A stretch of 7,079 bases of DNA from Candidatus Cloacimonas sp. SDB (GCA_001412425.1 LKUH01000210.1:1-7079); one strand, 5' to 3'. Shown: positions 1-6,282, counted from the stretch's first letter. Program-made: numbers and translations. Notes: generated from the letters alone by a model not told the origin.

Positions 1-2
1 CT

Positions 3-1160
3 AACTATATCATAATAAGTGTAGGTTTTTTAAAACAGAGTGGATTTAAGAATATAGAAAAGAACTTAATGGAATTTTGTAAGAAAAGTACAAATGTAGT
101 TCACTTCTATATTGGAACTGGCTATGGTGAAACTGATCCTAAGACGTTAAAGAATTTGTTTAATCTAATAAAATCCAATAAAGAAAACAAACTAATACTA
201 TGTACACCTGAAGCGGGTATATTTCATCCCAAAATATATTTATTCATGGATAATTCAAAGGTAACTCTTATAGTGGGATCTGCAAATTTAACTGAAGCTG
301 GATGGATTGTAAATGATGAAGTATCCTTAAAAGTTGTTACAGATAAAAACTCGAAATTATATATGAAATTTTACGATTATTTCAAAGATCTTTATAAAAA
401 ATACTACACTGATGACATTTTAGAGTTAATCAACAAATATAAATCGGATTTAGATAGTCATAAAAAGAAACATAAGAGAACGCCTAAATTCATATTTAGA
501 AGAAATGACAAATTGCTCAAAGAATTAGATCTTCCAAGATTGATGAAATATTTTGAAACCTATAAAAAATCTGAGGAATTTATCGATCCTTATTTTAGAG
601 AAAAGCAGTATCGTAAAGCTCTAGAAAATCTTGAAATAATAGCTGGTAAAGATAACTTAAGTAAAACTGAGTTTCATGACCTTTTCGGACCACTTGTTGG
701 TCATAATCAATATACAAAATTGTGGCATTCAGGTGGACTTCATAGAAGAACCTATAGCACTCTAAATTATATTCCAGCATTTAGACAATTAGTAAGAAAA
801 ATAAAGAAAATTAAAGAAAAACCTATCGAACAAGTGTATGATGAGTCAATAACCTTTTTGAATAGCAAAAGAGAAAATAATGAAATATATGGAATTGGTG
901 AAAATATTATCACAGAAATATTAATGTCTTATGACTTTTACAAATTTGCCAATTTAAATAAAAATCCTATTTCAGTGCTTAATGATTTTGGTAAAAGATT
1001 TAAAGCTCCCCAGTCTTTTACTGGTAGAGACTATAAGTATTATGTAGACACATTAAGTTCCATAAAAGAAAAACTTAAAGTTAATTCATTTTTAGAAATT
1101 GATAGTTTTTTTAACTACATTTATTGGATATTAAAAGAAGAGAAGTTTCATATAAATTGA
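3..1160 (+). CDS. PLD-superfamily nuclease-like protein, probable restriction/defence enzyme (5' end outside window)
   Basis: The first Met lies at 69, but the frame is open back to the left edge, and the extra residues (IIISVGFLKQSG, then a helix) read as the first strand and helix of a phospholipase-D fold. The Met at 69 also lacks a good ribosome site, so I treat the gene as truncated by the window. Numbering from that Met, the PLD half-site is FHPKIYLF (His53, Lys55), then GSANLTEAGW (70-79) and Asn82/Glu84, the layout seen in NgoFVII-like and helicase-associated PLD nucleases. There is one such motif per chain, so an active enzyme would have to dimerise. After a Lys-rich linker (about 126-147), the C-terminal half contains GIGENIITEIL (275-285), a helix-hairpin-helix-like stretch often found in restriction-type proteins, which I infer binds DNA. 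Sampled base composition is 20-33% GC, well below the phage genes to the right. Nuclease fold is likely; the exact activity is unknown. Confidence 0.7.
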   Translation, partial: NYIIISVGFLKQSGFKNIEKNLMEFCKKSTNVVHFYIGTGYGETDPKTLKNLFNLIKSNKENKLILCTPEAGIFHPKIYLFMDNSKVTLIVGSANLTEAGWIVNDEVSLKVVTDKNSKLYMKFYDYFKDLYKKYYTDDILELINKYKSDLDSHKKKHKRTPKFIFRRNDKLLKELDLPRLMKYFETYKKSEEFIDPYFREKQYRKALENLEIIAGKDNLSKTEFHDLFGPLVGHNQYTKLWHSGGLHRRTYSTLNYIPAFRQLVRKIKKIKEKPIEQVYDESITFLNSKRENNEIYGIGENIITEILMSYDFYKFANLNKNPISVLNDFGKRFKAPQSFTGRDYKYYVDTLSSIKEKLKVNSFLEIDSFFNYIYWILKEEKFHIN

Positions 1161-1170
1161 TTCATCAATT
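1155..1170. repeat. Inverted repeat spanning both convergent stop codons
   Basis: AATTGAT and ATCAATT form a perfect 7-bp inverted repeat around a 2-base centre. The TGA of the nuclease gene (1158-1160) lies in the left arm, and the TAA of the repressor gene (1171-1169) overlaps the right arm. It could act as a small bidirectional terminator. However, the stem is almost all A/T, the 2-base loop is too tight for RNA without opening inner pairs, and there is no clear T-run after it, so this role is weakly supported. Confidence 0.3.
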
Positions 1171-1897
1171 ACACCACCCTAAACAACAAAGCCATCTCAC
1201 CGAGAATCCTGAAGGTCTCAAGTTCGTATTCTTCTAAAACAATAACATCATATTCCTGATTCAGTGGTCTCAGAAGAACTCGCTTTTTCTCTTCATCAAG
1301 CTGTAGTTTCTTGAGTGTGATACCATCCGGTGTCTGACAGGCACATATTTTACCATTTAAGTTATGAATATCCGCTGATTCATGTATAACCACAATATCA
1401 CCATCGGAAATTCTGGGAGACATACTATCTCCCATTACCCTAAGTGCGCAATAAGTTTTTTCCTGATCAGATAAATAGGCTCTGGGGATCTCAATATACT
1501 TCATTGGATCAGCATCGTGATTCTTAACAGGTTCTCCGGCAGCAATCTCTCCATAGATAGGGAAGGTGACGATTCTGTTTTCAAAAGGATTGAGTCTGTA
1601 GTTAAATACAGATCCGTTTCCTGATAACTCTTCCAGATTCTTCTTTTTTCCATCCAGATTCAACTTTCCATCTGCACCCGGAATAAACATTTCATCCTTT
1701 CCGGTGATCAGCCAGTTAAGATTCAAGCCATACATTTCATTAATGCGAGCCATAGCAGGTGGTGAAGGTTTGCTTGGCTTGGTTCGGTTTACCCAATCTG
1801 AAACATTGCTCTGTGTCACTTCAATTGCTCTTGCAAACTCGGATTTCTTTATTCCAAGCACATTTATGAAGGCTACAAGCCTGTCTTTCATATCCAT
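1169..1897 (-). CDS. Phage repressor: HTH plus S24 (LexA/CI-type) self-cleaving peptidase domain
   Basis: This 242-residue protein should maintain lysogeny by binding operators in the divergent region next to its start. The N-terminal helix-turn-helix covers about residues 14-40 (SEFARAIEVTQSNVSDWVN) and is followed by the NWLITGK segment typical of CI-like repressors. The C-terminal half is an S24 peptidase. It has a likely Ala120-Gly121 cleavage site in EIAAGEP, the nucleophile Ser158 in GDSMSP and the general base Lys196 in TLKKL, all in the order and spacing of LexA and lambda CI. RecA-stimulated self-cleavage, hence SOS induction, is inferred from these residues. The start is well supported: GGAG (1906-1903) sits 5 bases before the ATG at 1897, while a second ATG two codons later is less well spaced. 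Position and orientation match the Mu c repressor, but Mu c is not an S24 protein, so the immunity module is of lambda/LexA type. Confidence 0.93.
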   Translation of the reverse strand: MDMKDRLVAFINVLGIKKSEFARAIEVTQSNVSDWVNRTKPSKPSPPAMARINEMYGLNLNWLITGKDEMFIPGADGKLNLDGKKKNLEELSGNGSVFNYRLNPFENRIVTFPIYGEIAAGEPVKNHDADPMKYIEIPRAYLSDQEKTYCALRVMGDSMSPRISDGDIVVIHESADIHNLNGKICACQTPDGITLKKLQLDEEKKRVLLRPLNQEYDVIVLEEYELETFRILGEMALLFRVV

Positions 1898-1916
1898 TTG
1901 ATCTCCTTTTTAGCAC

Positions 1917-1944
1917 ATTATTGAGCTAAATTTCGCTATTGCAA
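1917..1944 (-). promoter_or_regulatory. Candidate leftward promoter for the repressor gene
   Basis: On the minus strand, TTGCAA (1944-1939) is followed after 16 bases by AATAAT (1922-1917), which matches the -10 consensus at 5 of 6 positions. Transcription would begin near 1910, leaving a very short leader before the GGAG ribosome site. The -35 box coincides with one of the repeated TGCAA operator-like motifs, which would fit autoregulation. It was found by eye and has no direct support. Confidence 0.4.
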
Positions 1945-1971
1945 GGAACTGCGAGTGTTGGCAGTTTATCC

Positions 1972-2000
1972 TTGACAACTTCGCAGGTAAATAATTTCAT
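1972..2000 (+). promoter_or_regulatory. Candidate rightward early promoter
   Basis: A perfect TTGACA (1972-1977) is followed after exactly 17 bases by TTTCAT (1995-2000), a 4-of-6 match to the -10 consensus. Transcription would start near 2007, giving a leader of about 60 bases before the ner-like GTG. It points into the transposition operon and is the counterpart of the Mu early promoter Pe. The weak -10 lies at the centre of a dyad likely to be an operator. Confidence 0.6.
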
Positions 2001-2008
2001 AGACCTGC
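1983..2008. promoter_or_regulatory. Dyad operator centred on the early promoter -10 box
   Basis: GCAGGT (1983-1988) and ACCTGC (2003-2008) form an inverted repeat with 14 bases between the arms. The similarity extends outward, since both strands read ACCTGC(A/G)A. The centre falls at the left edge of the candidate -10 box, so a dimer bound here would block polymerase directly. I infer that this is a main repressor or Ner-type operator. Confidence 0.5.
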
Positions 2009-2054
2009 AAGTGACATGGTTTGCAACATTGCGAAGCATGTCAATAAAAAAAAC

Positions 2055-2060
2055 AGGAGG
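2055..2060 (+). promoter_or_regulatory. Ribosome binding site that fixes a GTG start
   Basis: A perfect AGGAGG lies 5 bases before the GTG at 2066. It decides the start of the ner-like gene, which has no ATG at that position. Confidence 0.85.
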
Positions 2061-2065
2061 TTCCG

Positions 2066-2308
2066 GTGAGATCACCTTACAAACCAGAAGAAATGAAAGC
2101 GGCAATGGCGCTTAAACGCTTTACTATAATAGCGTTAGCAAAAGAAATGAGTATTTCCCGAAGGACTCTCGATTATTTTCTAAATGGCGAAATGGGAATG
2201 AGTCGAGGAGAAGAATTATTGCAAAAGTTGCAGCCTGAATTAGCTGAAATAGGCAAATTAACCAAGAAAATTAAAAGACGCAAACTTCAACAATGCGAAG
2301 AGAGTTGA
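2066..2308 (+). CDS. Small HTH DNA-binding protein in the ner/cro position
   Basis: This 80-residue basic protein is the first gene of the rightward operon. A helix-turn-helix is visible at about residues 20-41 (TIIALAKEMSISRRTLDYFL), followed by a helix (about 46-64) and a Lys/Arg-rich tail (TKKIKRRK). Ner of Mu is 75 residues, sits in the same place and down-regulates both early and repressor promoters; this gene probably plays the same Cro-like role. I assign it by size, fold and position, not by clear sequence identity to Ner, so I give no symbol. The start is GTG, fixed by a perfect AGGAGG. The stop is 2 bases before the preferred transposase ATG at 2311 and overlaps the alternative ATG at 2293, so translation is probably coupled. 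Confidence 0.7.
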   Translation: MRSPYKPEEMKAAMALKRFTIIALAKEMSISRRTLDYFLNGEMGMSRGEELLQKLQPELAEIGKLTKKIKRRKLQQCEES

Positions 2309-2310
2309 AT

Positions 2311-4317
2311 ATGGAATGCAGAGAACTAACTATCGAAGGGATCCAGAAAAACTTTTCGGTCAGCCAATCCTCTGCTTATAGAATGACTAAGAGTGAAGGA
2401 TGGGATTCTATATCAAAGCCGCTTCCCAGAGGTGGTCGCAGAAAGTTTTACCTTGTACCGGAGAAGCTGATACCGGAAAAGAAAACTAAACCTAAGAAGA
2501 AATCACTTCCTGAAGTTGTTAAAGCAGAAGTAGTGAAATATGATCCGACTATTCCTGATTTGATTCCTGCTATAAAAATACCGGAGCATGAATTGTATCG
2601 AGCTCAGTTAAAAGGTGCTCTATGCGATAAATTATTAGAAGCTATCGAAAGTACAGTAAGTAAAAGTAAAGCCATTGATGATATTGCCGAAGCTTATAAT
2701 TCAGGTTACCTGTTACCTGAGCTATTAGCTTTGGAAGGCAAACGCACAACTCGCACCTTTAGAATGTGGCTTAACACTTATGAAGAGAGTGAGAGAAATT
2801 TTAAATCGCTGACCAGATTATCCAGAGCATCCAATGGTATGAAGGCTACCGATCAGGAGCAAAACTTCCTGTTGGGTCTTCTTCTGGATGCCAATAAAAT
2901 TAAAATCGGTTCTGCTATCAGAAAGCTGAAGCAGTTACATAGATTAAAGGTGATCGATTCACCAACCAGCTCAAGAGCATTACGCAGATGGGTAGAAACT
3001 TGGCGAGATGCACATCTCCAGCAGTGGAATCTTCTGCGTAGAGGTAAGAAATACTCCAAAGATCACTATGTAATGAGTCTTCTGCGAGAAGAATGCTTAG
3101 AGGTTGGCGATGTCTGGGTAGCTGATGGTCACAAACTGGCATTTGATATTATTGATCCAGTCTCCGGTAAACCGAAACGCATGATGCTGATCCTATTCTT
3201 TGATTGGGCATCACGTTATCCTGTGGGAGCATCGATAGCCAACACAGAAGATTCAGAACATATATTGTTGGCACTTAGGAACGGCATCATTCACTGGGGT
3301 GGCAGACCTAAGTTTGTTTATCTGGATAATGGAAAAGCTTTCAGAGCCAACCTGTTTCATGAGAAATGGGAAAACCATGATCTGGAGAAGGAGCTTTGTG
3401 GCATCTTCCCAAGATTGGATATCGAAGTTGAATTTGCTAAAGCTTATAATGCCAGAGCTAAAGTTGTTGAGAGATTTTTTCGAACCTTCCAGGAAGATTT
3501 TGAGAGATACATGGCAACCTTCCGAGGTGCAAACATTGCAGATAAACCAGCCTTTCATATGCGTAATGAGGATTGGATACGATCCCTAAGAAAACGAGAA
3601 CCGCTAACACTGGATCAGGCAAAGCAGCTCATGGCAGTTTATTTTCAAGAATTCTATGGCAGAACTCCTCATGGCGGTCTGGCTGGTGTTGCGCCACTGG
3701 ATGTATTTCAGAAAAATCCAGCTCCGGAAGATCACAGGATTGAACTGTCTGAGCTAAACTTCATGATGCTTAAAGTAGATCAGCGAACAGTAAAGGCAAA
3801 CGGAGTCCAGCTTGCCAATATCCTCTTCTATCATGACTACCTGATGAGCTATGTAGGTAAGAAGGTCTACCTACGCTACGATCTGATGGATATGAGATCC
3901 ATTCTGGTTTATGATGAGAATGAAAAACTGATCTGTCAGGCAATGGCTCGTAAATCCACGCATCCCTTTGTTAAACTGGCAAAAGACAAACCGATGGCTC
4001 GCAAGACTTGGAAAAAACAACTTCAACATCAACGTAAACTGGAAAAAACGCTACAGGAAAGCTCTGCTGAGATACGCAAGCAGGTTGAGGATGCCACTTC
4101 GGAATTCATGCTGCCCCATATTGAAATAACCAAATCGATTTTTAATGATTCCGGACTGCTGACTCATAAACCAACCACCAATCCTAACTCGGAGCTGGAT
4201 CAAATGGCAGAGAGAACAGCCTGCAATCTGATGAACGCAAAACCAATCACCAAAACCTCTGAAGAAGAGGGATTGGAGAACTTAGATAAAATGCTGAAAA
4301 AAATAGGAATAGAATAG
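2311..4317 (+). CDS. A: MuA-type DDE transposase
   Basis: This protein cuts and joins the phage ends to target DNA during integration and replicative transposition. It is 668 residues from the ATG at 2311, close to MuA (663). The frame also has an ATG at 2293 (6 residues longer). I prefer 2311 because a GAAGAGAG stretch lies just before it and nothing like a ribosome site precedes 2293. Domains: an N-terminal Mu-type winged helix (about 1-50, with the family's Trp and basic GGRRKFY), a linker, helical end-binding domains (about 90-245), a retroviral-integrase-like core with Asp272 (WVADGH), Asp339 (VYLDNG) and Glu387 (KVVERFF), a Mu C-terminal beta-barrel region (about 480-545), and a charged helical tail (about 563-600). 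The first Asp-Asp spacing is 67 residues, the same as in MuA (269 to 336); the Asp-Glu spacing is 48 against 56. The catalytic triad is intact, so it is probably active. The tail is where MuA contacts MuB and ClpX. Confidence 0.95.
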   Translation: MECRELTIEGIQKNFSVSQSSAYRMTKSEGWDSISKPLPRGGRRKFYLVPEKLIPEKKTKPKKKSLPEVVKAEVVKYDPTIPDLIPAIKIPEHELYRAQLKGALCDKLLEAIESTVSKSKAIDDIAEAYNSGYLLPELLALEGKRTTRTFRMWLNTYEESERNFKSLTRLSRASNGMKATDQEQNFLLGLLLDANKIKIGSAIRKLKQLHRLKVIDSPTSSRALRRWVETWRDAHLQQWNLLRRGKKYSKDHYVMSLLREECLEVGDVWVADGHKLAFDIIDPVSGKPKRMMLILFFDWASRYPVGASIANTEDSEHILLALRNGIIHWGGRPKFVYLDNGKAFRANLFHEKWENHDLEKELCGIFPRLDIEVEFAKAYNARAKVVERFFRTFQEDFERYMATFRGANIADKPAFHMRNEDWIRSLRKREPLTLDQAKQLMAVYFQEFYGRTPHGGLAGVAPLDVFQKNPAPEDHRIELSELNFMMLKVDQRTVKANGVQLANILFYHDYLMSYVGKKVYLRYDLMDMRSILVYDENEKLICQAMARKSTHPFVKLAKDKPMARKTWKKQLQHQRKLEKTLQESSAEIRKQVEDATSEFMLPHIEITKSIFNDSGLLTHKPTTNPNSELDQMAERTACNLMNAKPITKTSEEEGLENLDKMLKKIGIE

Positions 4318-4326
4318 GAGATCATT

Positions 4327-5043
4327 ATGCGAGAATATTCACTTGCCCGTACCAGTAATGTTAGAAAAGCAGAAGAGTTATTTACCTATCTGCAGAAACG
4401 ACCCAAAACAGAAATGGTGGGATTAGGTCTGATCTACGGACCTCCCGGTCTTGGTAAAAGCAGATTTGCCAGACAGACAGCCATACAAAACGATTACATC
4501 TACTTCCGGCTGGAAGCTACTATGACAGCCAAAGCCTTTGCTATTAAACTACTGGAGAGGATTCATCAGCATTTTGGTATGCAGTCCTTAAAGGTTAGAG
4601 GAACCGGCAGTGAGATTTTTTCCAGAGTAACCGACATTTTAGAGAATTACAATGATATCGTAATTGTAATCGATGAGATTGATTATGCTTTCAGATCTCA
4701 GAAGATCTTGGGAAGCATCCGAGATATAGTAGATGAAACACTCACCACAGTAGTTCTGGTGGGCATGACCGATGCTAAAAGCAAACTCTTAGCTTTAGAT
4801 AGTCACTATTTTGATCGCTGCAATTTCTTCTGCGAATTCAAACCCATGACTAAAGATGATATCAAACTTCTTTGTGATGAGATCTGCGATGTTAAACTTA
4901 CCGATCCGCTGGTGCAGCATTTATCAGTAAAAACCAAAGGCAATATCAGGAAGCTGGTTAAATCCTTATACTCCATTGAGGATATAGCCAAGCAGAGAAA
5001 CCTTACCACCATATCACCTGAACACATGACAATGAGGAACTAA
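4327..5043 (+). CDS. B: MuB-type AAA+ ATPase, target-DNA activator of transposition
   Basis: MuB polymerises on DNA with ATP, delivers target DNA to the transposase and stimulates it. This 238-residue protein shows Walker A GPPGLGKS (38-45, Lys44), Walker B IVIVIDEID (111-119, Asp116/Glu117), a sensor-1 strand ending in GMTD (146-149) and a sensor-2-like GNIRKLVK (205-212). The P-loop is close to the N terminus, so the N-terminal HTH domain of classical MuB (312 residues) is missing; only the AAA+ core and a short helical C-terminal part remain. The start is clear: TAGGAG (4315-4320) overlaps the transposase stop and sits 6 bases before the ATG. It lies 9 bases after the transposase gene and 1 base before the next, so it is in the same operon and almost certainly the transposase's partner. 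Confidence 0.92.
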   Translation: MREYSLARTSNVRKAEELFTYLQKRPKTEMVGLGLIYGPPGLGKSRFARQTAIQNDYIYFRLEATMTAKAFAIKLLERIHQHFGMQSLKVRGTGSEIFSRVTDILENYNDIVIVIDEIDYAFRSQKILGSIRDIVDETLTTVVLVGMTDAKSKLLALDSHYFDRCNFFCEFKPMTKDDIKLLCDEICDVKLTDPLVQHLSVKTKGNIRKLVKSLYSIEDIAKQRNLTTISPEHMTMRN

Positions 5044-5044
5044 G

Positions 5045-6142
5045 ATGAGATTATCCCAAACCAAGAAAGTAAAAAACTTTATAGATTTCTTTGGAAAACC
5101 CTTCACCATTGATAATGTAACCGGAGAAACAGGTCTTACGCATATCCAGGCTCGCAAAGTAGTAGCCAAGCTGATGCATCTGGGTATGGTCAAAATCATT
5201 GCTACTGAAGGCAAACGCAGAATCTATCTGAAGAATAAAGACTACGTTGAGAAAAATCCCATGAACAATTATGGTTATGAGATTGATTTTATTAAAGAGT
5301 TAACACGTCTTATCAAAACAGGCAACTATCACAGTCAGAGACAATTGGAAATGAAGATCGATGCAGAAAGAGGGAAGATATCACGCTATCTGGTAGCAAT
5401 GGCATCTATTGGTATGATTACTATCGAAAACGACTTCTACAAATTCAAAGCTGAGAAGGATTACCTGCTGGTCGGCAGCAAGGTAGATAAAGACATATTA
5501 TTAAAATTCCGAGAAAAAAACAGAGCAGAAAGAGAGGTGAACATGGCAAGAAAGGAAAAGGTCTTAACAGACGCATCAGGTCGAGAGTATCCTGCAAAGA
5601 TTCTCGATCCTCAGATTGTAAAGCGGGATAATCTGGTAAACAGAGTAATGAGCAGAGCAGAACGTCTGCATGATAAAATCGCTTATGAGAAAGACAGAAT
5701 GGCAGCAGATATCGATAAGTATCTGCAGAAAACAGCAGAGCAGTATGGTGAGAATTGGAAAGGCAATGCGGAGCTGGTTTCCTTTGATGGCAAATACAAA
5801 GTGGAAGTCCGCAACCGAGAGAGAATTGATTTTGATGAGAAATTGCAGGTAGCCAAGCAGAAGATTGATGAATGTCTCAAACGCTGGACAGAGGATTCCA
5901 ACGTAAATCTGCAGGCTGTGATCAATGAAGCCTTCCAAGTAGATAAGAAAGGCGAGATCGCCAAACACAGAATCCTCGCCCTGAGAAAATACAATATTAA
6001 AGACAAAAACTGGAAACAGGCAATGGATATTATCGATGAAGCGATTCAGGTGACTTCCACTAAGCAGTATATAGCCTTCTACAAACGCAAATCGCCAAAC
6101 AAGCCTTTTGAGCTGATCTCACTGAATTTCAGTGCGATATAA
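5045..6142 (+). CDS. Tandem winged-helix module fused in frame to a DUF3164 domain
   Basis: The 365-residue frame starts at the ATG 1 base after the ATPase stop, with GAGG (5034-5037) 7 bases ahead. Residues about 7-68 look like a winged helix (KKVKNFIDFFGKPFTIDNV, then a helix pair and the wing EGKRRIYL). Residues about 78-142 look like a second one (a helix pair, then MITIENDFYKF as the wing). From residue 167 the protein is a full DUF3164 domain, a family common in Mu-like phages and of unknown function, with TDASGREYPAK (175-185), SFDGKYKVEV (246-255), FQVDKKGEI (297-305) and RILALRKY (309-316). Usual DUF3164 proteins are about 200 residues and begin at the position of Met167, where a strong internal ribosome site is found. 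The gene therefore either makes one fusion protein, two products, or joins two ancestral genes. The DNA-binding role of the first half is inferred from predicted fold only. Confidence 0.8.
   Translation: MRLSQTKKVKNFIDFFGKPFTIDNVTGETGLTHIQARKVVAKLMHLGMVKIIATEGKRRIYLKNKDYVEKNPMNNYGYEIDFIKELTRLIKTGNYHSQRQLEMKIDAERGKISRYLVAMASIGMITIENDFYKFKAEKDYLLVGSKVDKDILLKFREKNRAEREVNMARKEKVLTDASGREYPAKILDPQIVKRDNLVNRVMSRAERLHDKIAYEKDRMAADIDKYLQKTAEQYGENWKGNAELVSFDGKYKVEVRNRERIDFDEKLQVAKQKIDECLKRWTEDSNVNLQAVINEAFQVDKKGEIAKHRILALRKYNIKDKNWKQAMDIIDEAIQVTSTKQYIAFYKRKSPNKPFELISLNFSAI
5534..5540 (+). promoter_or_regulatory. Strong internal ribosome binding site
   Basis: GAGGTGA is fully complementary to the 3' end of bacterial 16S rRNA; its GAGG core ends 5 bases before an in-frame ATG at 5543. 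It lies inside a longer open frame, exactly at the junction between the winged-helix module and the DUF3164 domain, which makes use as a real start plausible. Confidence 0.65.
5543..6142 (+). CDS. DUF3164 protein, likely internally initiated product
   Basis: Starting at the internal ATG (codon 167 of the longer frame) gives a 199-residue protein of the usual DUF3164 size, beginning MARKEKVLTDASGREY as family members normally do. It contains every family motif listed for the longer frame and nothing of the winged-helix part. DUF3164 genes sit in the early region of many Mu-like phages, near the transposition genes; their role is not known. I list it separately because the sequence supports it as a distinct product, whether or not the longer form is also made. 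Confidence 0.6.
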   Translation: MARKEKVLTDASGREYPAKILDPQIVKRDNLVNRVMSRAERLHDKIAYEKDRMAADIDKYLQKTAEQYGENWKGNAELVSFDGKYKVEVRNRERIDFDEKLQVAKQKIDECLKRWTEDSNVNLQAVINEAFQVDKKGEIAKHRILALRKYNIKDKNWKQAMDIIDEAIQVTSTKQYIAFYKRKSPNKPFELISLNFSAI

Positions 6143-6161
6143 CAGGTAGGAATAGATTACA

Positions 6162-6200
6162 ATGACCTCCGAGTTTCCGGAGTGTTTCTCTTTGCGCTAA
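6162..6200 (+). CDS. Possible 12-residue leader ORF
   Basis: ATG at 6162 opens a frame MTSEFPECFSLR ending in TAA at 6200, 61 bases before the repeat-flanked region ends and upstream of the next gene. An AGGTAGGA stretch lies upstream but is too far (about 13 bases) to be a good ribosome site. It may be chance; I note it only because it precedes a strong inverted repeat, an arrangement that could allow attenuation. Confidence 0.12.
   Translation: MTSEFPECFSLR
6167..6182 (+). other. Small GC-rich hairpin
   Basis: CTCCG (6167-6171) pairs with CGGAG (6178-6182) around a 6-base loop, followed by a T-rich stretch (TGTTTCTCTTT). It lies 24 bases after the DUF3164 stop and could be a weak terminator. 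The 5-bp stem is short for that role. Confidence 0.3.
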
Positions 6201-6219
6201 GGGAATATCACTGGCATAC

Positions 6220-6256
6220 GTGGGCATCACTGTTTGACGCTGATGCCCATTTGCTT
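6220..6256 (+). terminator. Strong inverted repeat: terminator, attenuator or operator
   Basis: TGGGCATCA (6221-6229) and TGATGCCCA (6241-6249) are perfect 9-bp arms around an 11-base loop, extended by a G-T wobble (6220/6250) and followed by TTTGCTTT. As RNA this is a stable hairpin with a modest U-rich tail and could stop or attenuate transcription between the DUF3164 gene and the next HTH gene. Alternatively the arms flank TTGACG (6234-6239), a near-perfect -35 box, with TATCTG (6257-6262) 17 bases on. In that case the repeat would be an operator on a middle promoter. The interrupted U-tract makes me unsure which is right. Confidence 0.45.
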
Positions 6257-6282
6257 TATCTGAATACAGGAGAAGAAGAAAG

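Larger units (their letters stand above)
1939..2036. promoter_or_regulatory. Operator cluster: six TGCRA-type half-sites in the switch region
   Basis: Six copies of a short motif TGC(A/G)A lie within about 100 bases: TGCAAGG at 1940, TGCGAGTG at 1950, TGCGAAG on the minus strand at 1985-1979, TGCAAGTG at 2006, TGCAACA at 2022 and TGCGAAG at 2030. The best-matching pair is CTGCGAGTG and CTGCAAGTG. They lie between the divergent repressor and ner-like genes and overlap both candidate promoters, as expected for binding sites of the repressor and/or the ner-like protein. Which protein binds which site cannot be read from the sequence. Confidence 0.5.

Noticed and set aside
595..780. A short minus-strand frame within the nuclease gene.
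   Set aside because: It is antisense to a continuous conserved frame and has no supporting signals.
1155..1175. ATTGATTCA next to the junction resembles the start of the phage Mu left end, and a TG at 1158-1159 could be an element terminus.
   Set aside because: The shared stretch is only 9 A/T-rich bases, end sites are not conserved between distant Mu-like phages, and no paired binding sites or target duplication can be seen in this window.
1704..1901. A 65-residue plus-strand frame opposite the repressor start.
   Set aside because: It runs antisense to the repressor HTH, which is clearly real, and has no ribosome site.
3253..3558. A 101-residue open frame on the minus strand inside the transposase gene.
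   Set aside because: It lies opposite the conserved catalytic core, has no ribosome site I can see and no recognisable motif; it is a shadow of the transposase frame.
5576..5968. Open frames of 130 and 107 residues on the minus strand opposite the DUF3164 region.
   Set aside because: They overlap each other and a conserved domain, show hydrophobic but family-free translations, and have no separate promoter or ribosome site.
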